From Pontederia crassipes (taxonomy: Eukaryota > Streptophyta > Magnoliopsida > Commelinales > Pontederiaceae): a stretch of 64,000 nt of DNA. The position numbers were made by a program, and so were the translations under genes. Location of the stretch: positions 10,726,001 through 10,790,000 of the forward strand of contig CM060188.1 in assembly GCA_030549335.1 (NCBI GenBank). Reading direction: 5' to 3'. Each line of letters begins with the position of its first letter. Position 1 is the stretch's first letter. Below are positions 49,728 to 63,039 of this stretch, in pieces. The notes under the pieces are model-generated. The model did no database searches and was not told the origin of the DNA. It saw only the letters and a list, made by a program, of their open reading frames with translations.

Positions 49728-50463
49728 GATGGTCCCCATCTCCAACGGGATTGTCCCAACGAGATACCTGACGATGACAGAGGTTCGAGGGATTGACTTA
49801 CCGACGAGGTGGCCAAGTTGAAGGGACTTCTTTGGTCGGATCCAGCATATGAGGGTCCGCTGAGAGATCTGATTCCCTGAGGCCCAAGATCGGGTGCAAG
49901 GCGGCCGAAACCAGCGGCGACCGCCCCAAGCATGGAGACATCGAGAATGGTCTTTGCTGAAGTTGGCAAAAAGAACTTGAAGACATCTCATGGACGAGGA
50001 TGAGCAAGCCCTATCCACAAATAGGGCTGACTACGAAGGCAGATTTTGGGGCCATGGCAGGCGGCCATACCCAGGATCGTGTGAGGAACAAGTCAGCATC
50101 CAAGGACATGTTCAGGTGGAACATGCTAGCCTAGTCAAGCAGCGAGATGGACACACTTCTCAGTTCGGCGAAGTTTGGAATTGGCTGAGACATCGACCAC
50201 ATACCAGGCGGAAGGGCACAAGGGGACTCGATGTGTGACTCTTGCCCCGGGACGTGCGCGCGAGGTGGTGCCCCATGCTCCAAGAACAACGGCTGATGGT
50301 GACACCTTGGGACAGCAAGGTGCCATGACGAGGAGGTGGTTCGAGGAGGAGCTTCTCCAACTTATTCCTTCAAGCCAAGTGAAGACAGAGGTGAATGTGA
50401 AATATAACCACACCTAGAGGTCGCACGTCGCCGAGGACGGCGACGCGGTTGGGTGGGGGAGGA

Positions 50464-51531
50464 TGTCACGCCCCATTCTTCATCTACGTCCCAGGAGAAG
50501 CATGGGACGATGCGCGGCAAGGCTGGGACGTAGGCGGCGCCCATTTTGGCAGAATGTCTACTTTGGCAGGATACACACTTTGGCAGGATGCGCACTTTGG
50601 CAAGACGTCCAGTTTGGCAAAACACTCGATTTGGCAGCGGAGATGGTCGATATCATTCCAAGCAAATTTGGCTCGTCCCAAAGTGTCCGGAAGGTTGGTA
50701 GAAGTCAAGTAGGATAGGTAGCCGCGAGGATCAAGCGTTGGTTGCTCGCAGGGAAGTTGACAATCGAAGATATGATGGAGTTGCACCATATCCGCCAAGA
50801 TCGTGCAGGATAAGACCAGACAACTTATCCCAATAAATCAGGAGAATCAAGAGGATCTTTCTAGTTAGAGATCTTGAGGAGAATATCAGGAGTAATCATG
50901 TGAATTATTTCAACCAACAACCTGATGAGCAGAATAGGGAGAATCATGCGGATACCAAGGAGGATAATTATAGGATCTCGGGATGATCACGCAGGATCAT
51001 TCCAGTCGGTTTTTGGTGAGAAGATCAGAAGGAAACTTAAAGATAAGATCCCACGCCAACTAGATATTTTTGTGGATCGAAGGAATTATGGAGGATTATT
51101 ACCCGACGAGATCATCTAGAAGAATTGAGAGGAGATCCCGGATAACAACTGAGAAAATCGAGGAGGAAGATTTCAGCTTATCAACAAGGAGATCGAGAGG
51201 ATTCCTAAAATCTTGGATATACATGACGGAGTTAGAGTTGTTGCTCCCGCCATACTTGTATAAATAGGCTCCTAGAGTCGGCCATTGTACTCATCTTTCA
51301 TACTCGGCATTCAGCATTCGGCTTTGTTGTTTGGAGTTGAATAAGATCCGCTTTTCTCCACCACCTTGAGTGTTCTTCTCTCCTGTGCTCGTCTCATCTT
51401 ATCTTATCTTCCGCTGGGTATTTGTGCGGTCGTCGTGAAGACGTCTGATCAGACTGTTTGGATCTTCGTGTAGAGAAGGTTCAAGGCTGATCGCGTTAAG
51501 ATTTTTTCAAGTGAAACTTTAGTCCATGACA
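50464..51531 (+). repeat. Right LTR of the gag-pro element
   Basis: Aligns along its whole length with the left LTR, with scattered substitutions and small indels, including ~18 extra bases near 51310-51340. Confidence 0.9.
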
Positions 51532-53777
<2,246 letters not shown>

Positions 53778-53901
53778 TGGGCCATGAGGGATGGTAGACA
53801 GTTTTTGAACTTAAACAGGCCACTTAAAATGGGCTCACATTTGGGTCTAAGGATTAGATTGGGCCTAATATTAGACACTCCCGCCTCTCCGCCAAAACCC
53901 T
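53778..53901 (+). promoter_or_regulatory. Site II elements and telo-box before the PHIP1-like gene
   Basis: TGGGCC at 53778-53783, TGGGCT at 53830-53835, TGGGCC at 53860-53865 and the telo-box-like AAAACCCT at 53894-53901 all lie within ~200 bp of the start codon. In plants this combination marks genes for ribosome biogenesis and growth in dividing cells. Confidence 0.55.
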
Positions 53902-53980
53902 TTCCTTTTCCCTCTGTTAACCCGCCGCCGGGCTACGCCGCTTCCCGCCGTCGCCGCCGCCGCCGCCTGCTCCTAAAGAG

Positions 53981-56489
53981 ATGGTCCTTTCGAACAAGAA
54001 GCTCAAGCGAAAGCTCCGAGAGCTCGTCGCTGCGTCCGAGTCCAAGGATCCGGGCGGCGAAGCCGGCGACGGTGGGGGAGCGGAAGACGTGGAGCAGCAG
54101 CTGAAGAGCGTACGGGAGATCCTGAGTTCCAAGTCCAAGAACAAACCGAGGCCGACGAGACGTAGGAAGAAGAAGCCGCCTCCGAGCTCGGAGAACGAGG
54201 GAACCAGTAAAGAAGCGGAGGAGTCGCCGAACGCGAATGGCGGGGAGAAGGATAGAAAACGAAAGAGGGATGGCGATGGAGCCGGGGAACCAGTAGAGAG
54301 CAAGCAGAAGAAGAAAAAGAAGGAGAAGAAGAAGAAAAAGAAGAATATTAATAAGACAGAGGAGGAGCAGGAGGAGAATAAAAAGAAGGATGATGCCGAC
54401 AAGAAGGCCGATTCTGTTAATAATGAGGCAGCAAATGTGAGTAGCAATCAAGGAGATGATAACAAGGAGGCGGCGAAGTCGATTGCCATTGAGAGAAGGT
54501 AATAAAGCAATCTTCTTTTTTGTTGTGCGACCTGTTGGTATACGTCTTTTAGCAAAGAGGAACACATAATTTGTTTTTTTTTTTCATTACTCGTGGAAGA
54601 AATGTGTGTTTTTTTATGCTTTGCTGATGTTAGGTTCTGCAAACTTTGTTCATTTGATTGCAGTGAGCAGAATCCGAAGAAGGTTTATGTTGGTGGAATT
54701 CCTTATTATTCTACTGAAGATGATATAGTGAGCTTTTTCGATGGATGTGGTACGGTCACTGAAGTAGATTGCTTGAGGTTTCCTGAAACCGGAAAGTTCA
54801 GAGGCATTGCTTTTCTCACTTTCAAGGTTAGATTGAACTCTCATCTGACATTCTGTGGCGTCCGATTGGTGATTTTTAACTAGTTGCTAAACATTTTTTA
54901 GTTTATATGTTATTGGAGTAAGCAACTTGCACTAACATGTTCATTCGATCAATAACTGAAGAGTAAACTATGGCACTACTCACTATTATACTGATAATAA
55001 ATCATCTGTAACTACAAAAAAAACTGAGATTCTTGACATGGAAAAAATCCTTCATATTTATATGACATGGCATCCTGTCAACGTTACTCTTTCTAAGTTT
55101 TGTAAAGTGGAAAAGGAGTTCACGTGGTAAACACGTTTCTTTTTATTTTAAGGTGTTATGTTGAAGCATGTGAGCTAAGAAATTCTTCAAATTAATTTGA
55201 TTGGATAGCAAGCATGATCTGAGAAATACGATGTTTTGGGTATCTATTGATGGCTGCGAACAATGGTTTTGGATTTGTCAGACAGTCAAGTAAAATTGAT
55301 GTCGCTGTATGACTATCTCAACCAGTTAGTCATTTTTTACCCGTTCAGAAAATAAATGTCAATATGCAGATAGGCTTTACCATTCAAATGGAATGTGTTG
55401 GCAGCTTTTATGTATTTAAAGGAGATACAACAGTTTCGTTACTTTTTAAGATAGTTGATTGCTTTGTGCCCTTACAAACAGTGATTATTTTTTTGAAAGT
55501 ACCAACAGTGATTATTGCCATTAGCATGGATCAGTTTGGATGCTAACATTCTGAATATCAGTATTTTGATCTTGAGGTTTGATGAGTATTTCTTTCTGCA
55601 AAGATGTTATTTCTCTAAAAAAATAGACATTATTTTCTGAATTGTCCCTCCATATATATAGGGCTATGAGTTCTTGAATCTGGAACCTGGAGTTGTAAAT
55701 AAGATTTCAGTAGAGTGAATACAGTATTTCTGATTTGTATGTAAAAGCGTTTTGGAATTGTCGGGTAGTCTGGTTGAGTTTTAGCTCCACCTTACGCTGT
55801 ACTTCGATCCGTTTCAGTAGATTTTTGGAATTGATTATATTTACTGTTAAGATCCTGATATATGTTGATTTTCAGACTGAAGCTGCTGCCAAAAGAGCTT
55901 TGGACCTTGATGGTGCTGACATGTAAGAAAAATGCCATCTGATTCATTCTCTTCTATGTGGATGACTAACTAGTTTGATTCTATGAATTTCAGGGGCGGA
56001 TTTTATTTGAAGATTCAACCTTACAAAGCCAACCGTGAACAAAAAACAGATTTTGCACCTGATGTTGTTGAAGGATATAATAGAATATATGCAGGAAATC
56101 TGGCATGGGAAATAACCGAGGACGATTTAAAAAAGCTGTTTGCAGATTGCCAAGTTTCGTCTATTCGATTTGGTATGGATAAGGAAACAAATGAGTTTAA
56201 AGGCTATGCCCATGTGGACTTTGCTGATAAAACCTCCATGGAAACTGCATTGAAGCTCGATCAGAGGGTAGTTTGTGGGAGGCCAGTTAGAATAAGATGT
56301 GCCGTTCCGAAGAAGAATGTAGAAAAGAAGCCAAGCTCAGTGCCTGTTGCGGAGAATGCTGAGGATGATTCGGGTGCGGGAAGCTCAAAGAAGAAACGTA
56401 GAACATGCTACAAGTGCGGAGTCCCTGGTCATCTCTCTTCAGTTTGCCCCCAGCAAAAGCAATCTTCAACCTCGGATGCAAAGAGCTAA
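53981..56489 (+). CDS. PHIP1: PHIP1-like RNA-binding protein (two RRMs, CCHC knuckle)
   Basis: Similar to Arabidopsis PHRAGMOPLASTIN INTERACTING PROTEIN 1, an RNA-binding protein linked to the forming cell plate. Exons 53981-54498, 54664-54826, 55876-55922 and 55994-56489 join in frame to 407 aa. The N-terminus MVLSNKKLKRKLREL opens a 170-residue lysine/glutamate-rich region with a 20-residue nearly pure Lys tract and nuclear or nucleolar signals. RRM1 has RNP2 VYVGGI (180-185) and RNP1 KFRGIAFLTF (217-226). RRM2 starts with RNP2 IYAGNL (274-279) and has RNP1 FKGYAHVDF. A single CCHC knuckle uses Cys381, Cys384, His389 and Cys394. The order Lys-rich, RRM, RRM, CCHC fits PHIP1. The Lys-rich part also resembles nucleolins, but the zinc knuckle argues against that. 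Confidence 0.9.
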
Positions 56490-57219
56490 TTGTTTTGCCC
56501 GATCATTTCTTCTCCATAATGGTTCACATATTTCTTGTGACGAGATGAAGCAGGCCCATATTCAATTTTTAGTGTCCCAACACCACCAGTTTTGTAATCT
56601 TATTCTTCCCGTGCATCATTGGTTCATTAGCCTGCTTTGGTAGTTCCTTCCAGCAAAGTGTGGATTTCACTTCACAATTATAATTACAATATTGGACCAG
56701 CAAAGTAGCAAAGAGCATGTCATGTCATGTCATAAAAGAACTTTACACAGGTGCCGGGATGTTTGATAGGAACCAAACTTTGTCTAGTTATCATATTGAC
56801 TTGTTCCCATGAGAAATCAAATCTGATGTACTTTAGACGGCAGTTCTTGACACTGTTCTCTTTCTTGTAGTCCTCATGCTGAGTTTTCTTGTCTCAAGTT
56901 GGAGAAAAGAAAAGTTGATGGCATGGCATGGACTATGGAAGTTACTTCCATCTTCAGCTGGTAACATTAGGAACCATCAATTGCCACTTTTCAACTCCTA
57001 CTGTCACTCCTAAAAAAAAGTTAGCAGACCACTTTGCACTTTTATAAAATGAAATTGCTCACTATCAACATCACCTATACCCACTTGCCCATAAGTTGTT
57101 GGAACATATCTTAAAAAAACGTGGGTTAATTAAGTTTTCTGGAACATATCAGCAAATTCTATCGGCAAGTGTTCATTTTATTGTTAAAACTATTTTTTTT
57201 CTGGTAAACGAATGGACGA
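56490..57219. other. 3' flank of the PHIP1-like gene
   Basis: Presumed 3' UTR and spacer; nothing else recognised. Confidence 0.4.
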
Positions 57220-58415
57220 ATTAATGAATGGGTAAATTACATTAAATGTTCTCTAATTTTAAGGTTTACTCAGCGATATCCTCCAACTTCACTTTATAAT
57301 ATAAATGTTATTCATCTTTTAACGCGTTTCATCTGATGCCCTCTTTACTTGGGATAGTCGATTTTCCGATTTTTCGTCTACGTGGCGTCCACGTGACCAT
57401 CTCCTCTCTTCTCCACGTAAATAGTCGTCTGACGTGACATGCTCCGACGTGGCACATAAAATTACACCAATGTCTCTAACTTTAAAATTCGCTCAGCGAT
57501 ACTCTCCAACTTCACTTTGTAACACAAATGTTCTTCATCTTTTAATACATTTTACCTGATGTCCTCTTTACCTGGGACAGTTAGTTTTTCAATTTTTTAT
57601 CGACGTGATGTCCACATGCAAATAGTCATCTGACGTAGCTTGCTCCGACGTGGCACCACATATTAAACCTACTTACCGTAAGTTGACCCACTTATTGTTA
57701 AATTTTTTATTAGTTCTCTTTTTGCTATCATTCGCATGAAATCTCCTTCGTCGTCCGCTCTCCTTCGTCGTTCGGACGTTATCTTTGTCCAAATTGATGT
57801 AATTTTATGTGCATTTGGTGAGCAAACTTTAAAGTTAGAGTACATTTCACCCCGATGCCATATTTACTTGGGACAGTCGGTTTCTCGATTTTTCGTCGAC
57901 GGTCTCTCGATTTCTCTAATTTAACAGTGAATGGGTCAACTTACGATAAGTAAGATGGTTTAATATGTGGTGTCACGTCGAAGTACGTCGGACGACTATT
58001 TGCATGAAGGAGAGATGAGATGACCACGTGGACGTCACATCGATAAAAAATTAAAAAATCGACTGTCCCAGGTAAAGAGGGCATCGGGTGAAATGTATTA
58101 AAAGATGAAGGACATTTGTGTTATAAAGTGAAGTTGGAGAGTATCGCTGAGCAAATTTTAAAGTTGGAGGGCATTGATGTAATTTTATGTACCACGTCGG
58201 AACATGCCACATCAGACGACTATTTTTATGGAGGAGAGAGGAAATGGTCACGTGGACGCCACGTCGACGAAAAACCGACTATACCAGATAAAGAGGGCAT
58301 CGGATGAAATACGTTAAAAGATGAAAGGCATTTGTGTTACAAAGTGAAGTTAGAGGATATCGCTGAGCAAACTTTAAAGTTTGAGAGCATTTGGTGTAAT
58401 TTATTCATTAATGAA
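57220..58415. mobile_element. Foldback Mutator-like element with perfect 9-bp target duplication
   Basis: The element 57229-58406 (1178 bp) is flanked by ATTAATGAA at 57220-57228 and 58407-58415. A 9-bp duplication is typical of Mutator-like elements. Two arms of ~470 bp are inverted copies of each other: tgggtaaattacat at the left mirrors gtaatttattc at the right. Each arm contains two tandem modules of ~230 bp marked by 'gctcagcgatatcctccaact' type and 'gtggcgtccacgtgacc' type words. A short unrelated-looking centre lies near 57700-57900. No transposase is encoded. Three G-boxes (CACGTG) are at 57390, 58025 and 58249. Confidence 0.88.
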
Positions 58416-60366
58416 CGTAAAAGTATGAACGTAAACTCTAAAGCTTAAAAATAAGATTATCAAAATATTTGTCATAAATTACTATTCTTTTATTACTGAG
58501 TTTAATGCAATTCTTCTTGAATTTACTTTAATGCAAAGTGGATCATGATTTTTAATTTAATGCGATTTCTTCTTGAATTTACTTTTGATAACTTCGGGTA
58601 ACATACTTCTCTAGTTGATAATGTGATAAAACATTTTCTTAAAAAGATACTATTAGTACTATTACTGTCATGGCTATTGTCTTTGGGAACAAAAATGAAC
58701 ACAATCATAGTTAAAAATGATATCGTTGAGTGCTAATAGTCTCATATTTAATTTTTAAAATTATTATTTTAATCAAAATTTATTCATATTATTTTTGTCC
58801 GAACTCGAATTAATCAAGTGCTAATAGCTATATACATCTGTGTGTGTCTCGACAAAAAAATAATTCTTACTTTTTTGGCATTTTGGGGTTGAGTTATAGG
58901 CATGGGCATTTCATAAAGTTGCAAAGCCAAAGTAATAAACTTTTTTTAGGAGTCGCAGTGCAGTGATACTGAGAGGAGTTCCACAAAAAAACATGCGTCA
59001 ACTTCTTGGGCTCGGCGGCGACCGGTTTCGTGGCACTGTCGACCATTTGACTCCCACTTTGACGTGAGTGGACCGGACCAAACCAGTTAAGGGAGGCAAC
59101 ACGATCTGATTTCAGTGAGTGCATTTATTCATAACAAATAGTGAAATAGAATTTTAGTATTTAATTTTAAATAAAAACACTTGGTTGAGTTTTGTATATT
59201 TTTTTAGAACAATATTTACTGATTTTTTTTTTGTATCAACTAGCTTGAATTAATATTTTTGGAGAAAGTATAGTGTCTTTTTGCCGTACTAAGTTTTCGG
59301 AAAAATATTTGCACAAACCCAAGATGATAAAAATATATATTTTTTAACATCATTAATAATCTTTTAAATAATTAACAAAAAAAGATATAAAAATGAGAAA
59401 AAAAACGTATAACCGGTTGACTTCTTCGTAAAAGTCATTACTTGTTCCCTCTTCCAACTGCCACGATAGTCATGAATAAATCTACACACAATACCACACT
59501 TTTGTCCCCCCTTCTTGTGTACGTAGAGATGGATGTGGATGTTCTTCACAGAGTTTGCGAATCCTTTTTTTTAGTTATTTTTTCTCCTTTTTTTTTAAAG
59601 TATGTTGGTGATTAGATTAATGGCGAACACAGAGAATAGTCAATAGCAGATGGCGTGACGCTGCAGTCATTTATGGGAGTTGTTGAGAGCTCAGAGATGG
59701 ACACTCAAATTTTGGTCCCGGCATTTTGTTTCAAATCCCGTCCAAGTCTCTCCTCCACTCCGTGGGATTTATGGTCAGGTCTTCTCATATCAGTACTTGA
59801 AGTTTGACAGACCAAATCCTCGCCATGTTTTGTGTTCTTTCTTCACACAATTGTTACAAAGGAAAACTTTTTTCTTTCTCAGATTAGATCTTTCTCATTT
59901 CTCAGATCAAAGATTATTCTTTTGAATAAATTTATAATGAACTATTCCTAAAATGCTATTTAAACTTTTGTTTGACATTGTTAAAATATTCGCTGTCGTA
60001 TTTGTAGTTACATAGGAAGCCTATAAAACTAAACACAAGTGGGCAGATGAAAAAATGAAGACAAGGTTATATAATAAGTTTAATCTTTATACGCCCATAA
60101 TTATGACTGTTTATTCTGATCGCAAAACAAGTTCCATTGCCACCAAAAATATTCATTATTAATGTACGTAATCGTCGAATGAATTGGAAATTAATGAAAC
60201 ATGATGATTGATATAATAATTATAAGATGCCAATTTCCGAAAGGCCAAAAAAAACTATGTGAAGCCAAGATCCACCACCTTTTGTTCGTTTTCCATTTGT
60301 CCACAACGACACGTTTCCCGCACATTTGAATCCTCTTCGCTCCACCCGCCATGCGCCATTTCTACA
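58416..60366. other. Intergenic upstream of SOSEKI
   Basis: AT-rich; no gene or bounded repeat recognised. Confidence 0.4.
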
Positions 60367-60423
60367 GTCTCTCTCTCCCTCCCTCCCTCCCTCCCTCTCT
60401 CTCTCTCTCTCGTTCCAACGTTT

Positions 60424-60431
60424 TATATATA
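60424..60431 (+). promoter_or_regulatory. TATA box of the SOSEKI gene
   Basis: TATATATA within gttttatatatataacc, ~122 nt before the ATG at 60553, preceded by a CT-rich tract (60367-60412). Confidence 0.5.
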
Positions 60432-60552
60432 TAACCGGCCATGACTATTCCAGTATTCCCTCCACCTATTTCTCTCGTTGTGCCTTCTGCTTTCTCTCTC
60501 CTCATTCCCGCTCTGCTCCACCCGTTGAGACGCTGGTGAGCGTGGCATCCAC

Positions 60553-63039
60553 ATGGCCGTGGCTTCGAGGGCGAGAGCAGAGCTCCTGCGCCACCACTGG
60601 AGGGACCGCGAGACGAGTCCCGAGCGGACCAAGGTCTGGACGGAGCCCAAGCCGAGGAAGGTCCCCGTGGTTTACTACCTCTCGCGCAATGGCCAGCTCG
60701 AGCACCCTCACTTCATGGAGGTCGCCGTCTCCCCCGGCGAAGGCCTCCGTCTCCGAGGTATAACTGTGCTCCTCCTGCCATATTTCTCCTTGCGTGCGTG
60801 CGTGCCTAGTACTCTGGTTCGTTTGGTTCTTAACTCTGCGTTCCCCCTTTTGCAGACGTGATCGGTAGGATGAACGCTTTCAGAGGCAAAGGCATGGCCG
60901 ATGCCTACGCGTGGTCGTGCAAAAGGTACGCCACCTTCTTCTCTTCTTTTTTCGCGCATCATTGTGTCACAAGAGCGTCAATTTTGCTTCGGAGTTCGGA
61001 GGAAAATGTTTGATGTGCTGTGCTAACACCTTTAGGAGCTACAAGAACGGTTTCGTGTGGCACGACCTCACCGAAGACGACCTCATCCAGCCCACCATTG
61101 CCCATGAGTACGTCCTCAAGGGCTCGGAGCGCCTCAACTCGGCGTCGCCAACCAGCTCGCAGGAGACATTTGCTGCCAGCACTGGGCCTTTCTCTCATGC
61201 CGCTACGGCCACCATCAGCAGCAGCGCAGCTGAGAAGAGTCGGATCACCCGCGACAACGCTGAGATCCAAAAGAGCCGGAGGAAGATGTCTTGGAGCTCC
61301 TTTGACCTGAACGAGTACAAGGTGTACAAGAACGACGTGACCGTGGACGCCGCCTGCAAGGCCATGGATGCGTCGACGCAGACCGACGACCGTAGGAACC
61401 GGCGGAGACCGCCGCCGCTGCCCACAGTGACTCCAGAAGACGACTGCGACGAACGAGGACTAATTCCGAAAGCAGAGGAGTCGAACAAGCTTACCAGCAG
61501 CGCCGCCGCAACGGAGCTCGATCGAGACGAAATTTCCCCACCCCCATCGTCGTCTAGTCCGGAGACATTGGAGTCCTTGATCAAGGCCGACTGCCGTAAG
61601 ACCTCCAGTTCCAGCGCAGGCCTGACCAGCGTTGCAGGACGAACAGACGACTCCAGCGTCGGCGATGGCCGATTGCGGGCAACGGCGATGCTTATGCACC
61701 TCATCTCGTGCGGGTCGATCAGTGCAAAGGGCGACCACAGCGGGTTCGCGTCTGTGGTGCCACACTTCCGTGGCGCTAGGTTGCTTCCACGCAGAAGCTC
61801 GGACTCGAATGAAGCAGCGGACTACTCGACGGAGAGCAGCAACGCCGGCGGATTCTCTGGTGTGCTTAAGTTGGAGGATAAGGAGTACTTTAGCAGCAGC
61901 TTGGTCGAGACCCAGAAGAAGAGCGTAAGTGGCGAGGACTCCGCCGTTGCTGGGTTCCCCGGATTGAAGAGATCTTCTTACAACGCAGACAGGTATCAAG
62001 GCCTCGTCTTTTGCTCCCTTACTCATCATTTTGTTCTCAGTCATCCAATGTTTTCTGTGCTTGATCACGGCACTAATTCTATTTTGCGTGAACCGTGAAC
62101 CAATTAGAACTTACCGTATGTCCGAAGTTAATTTGACGTAGCATATTCCAGTAGAGATCATTTTCATGCATCCACTAAACAGTGCTCAGCAATGCAGCTC
62201 TTTCTTTAGGACTCAGTCGCGTTCATCTTGCCAAGGTCCATGACAAGTAAACTCTTAACTTGTCTGCACATAACTTCCATTGACATTTCCGTTGGCCGGA
62301 CCATAAGTAAATAGCAATTATTCTTCTCCTATATTCAAAACAGGGAGATCACTACAGGTTTGTGTCAGGTTCCCCGTTCCTGGACAGGCTCCATGACCCC
62401 ATTTAGGTAAATGAAATGGCTGGCTCGCACCTAGCTACTGATTCCTGCAGCCCCTTTATGATCTCTGATGCCCACAGATGGGCAAAAGCTTGTTAAAGAT
62501 CTCTTTGCTGTCGCCAGTAACAATTCAGTTTGAGATCTGAGACCCTTTCTGCTGCTACTGCTGCCTCTGTGTCTTTGTTTCCTGCTGCTAGCTGGATGTC
62601 CTGCAATGGTGGCAGGAGAGAGGACGTAGCTGCTGATCCTGTTCAGTTCTTTAATGGTGGCACTCTTTTGTCAGTGTTGTTATTGTCTTATACGTACATG
62701 CTGGATCAATCCACCCATCGGATACAGCATCATTTTTTTTCTACAAGATAACTTGTTTACATGCTTAATTGTTTGCTTGTTTAGGTCAAGTGTTAATTAA
62801 TAGCATAGTATTTGCGAGGTCACATGCGAACAGTTGCTGAAACCTGAAACACTCCTAACAACGTGAACAGGAACTCAAAGACGGAGCCCACCGCCGACGC
62901 CGAAGAGGAGGACGGCGTCCGGTCCAAATGCATCCCGAGGAAGCCCAAGGGCGCGGCGACGCGTCGGGAGGCGAACGCGCCCACCCCAGGGAGCAATCTC
63001 GGGAGCAAACGGATCGATGACGAGCCCCGACGGATCTGA
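60553..63039 (+). CDS. SOK: SOSEKI family polarity protein (DUF966, DIX-like domain)
   Basis: SOSEKI proteins are plant polarity markers that polymerise through an N-terminal DIX-like domain and sit at cell corners or edges. Exons 60553-60757, 60856-60925, 61036-61992 and 62871-63039 join in frame to 466 aa. The DIX-like domain is at residues ~36-123 (KVPVVYYLSRNGQLEHPHFM, then GMADAYAWSCKRSYKNGFVW and HEYVLKGSE). It is preceded by the family block RDRETSPERTKVW. The middle is Ser/Thr- and Pro-rich with MDASTQTDD and a TAMLMHLISCGSIS block seen in this family. The C-terminal SKCIPRKPK motif is conserved and encoded in the last exon, which supports the long 878-nt final intron. Coding GC is high. 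A frame running from 60911 into exon 3 would remove the first half of the DIX domain and is not the main product. Confidence 0.94.

Larger units (their letters stand above)
46444..51531 (+). mobile_element. Gag-protease-only LTR retrotransposon (TR-GAG-like)
   Basis: Two LTRs flank a ~3-kb interior: 46444-47471 (1028 bp) and 50464-51531 (1068 bp). Both begin TGTCACGCCCCATTC and end in CCGTGACA or CCATGACA. A primer binding site for initiator Met-tRNA (tggtatcagagc) starts 4 nt after the left LTR. A G-rich polypurine tract (gggtgggggagga) precedes the right LTR. The interior encodes degenerate gag, a CCHC knuckle and an aspartic protease, but no reverse transcriptase, RNase H or integrase. The LTRs differ at many positions, so the copy is old. 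Flanks CCGTA and CGGGT do not form a clean target duplication. Confidence 0.92.

Noticed and set aside
48776-49969. 397-codon open frame on the minus strand
   Set aside because: It lies antisense to the protease and the following frame of the gag-pro element. Its Ser/Arg-rich product has no family features, so it is a shadow of GC-rich coding on the other strand.
61020-61310. Alternative-frame ORF over SOSEKI exon 3
   Set aside because: Shadow of the GC-rich SOSEKI coding sequence in another frame.
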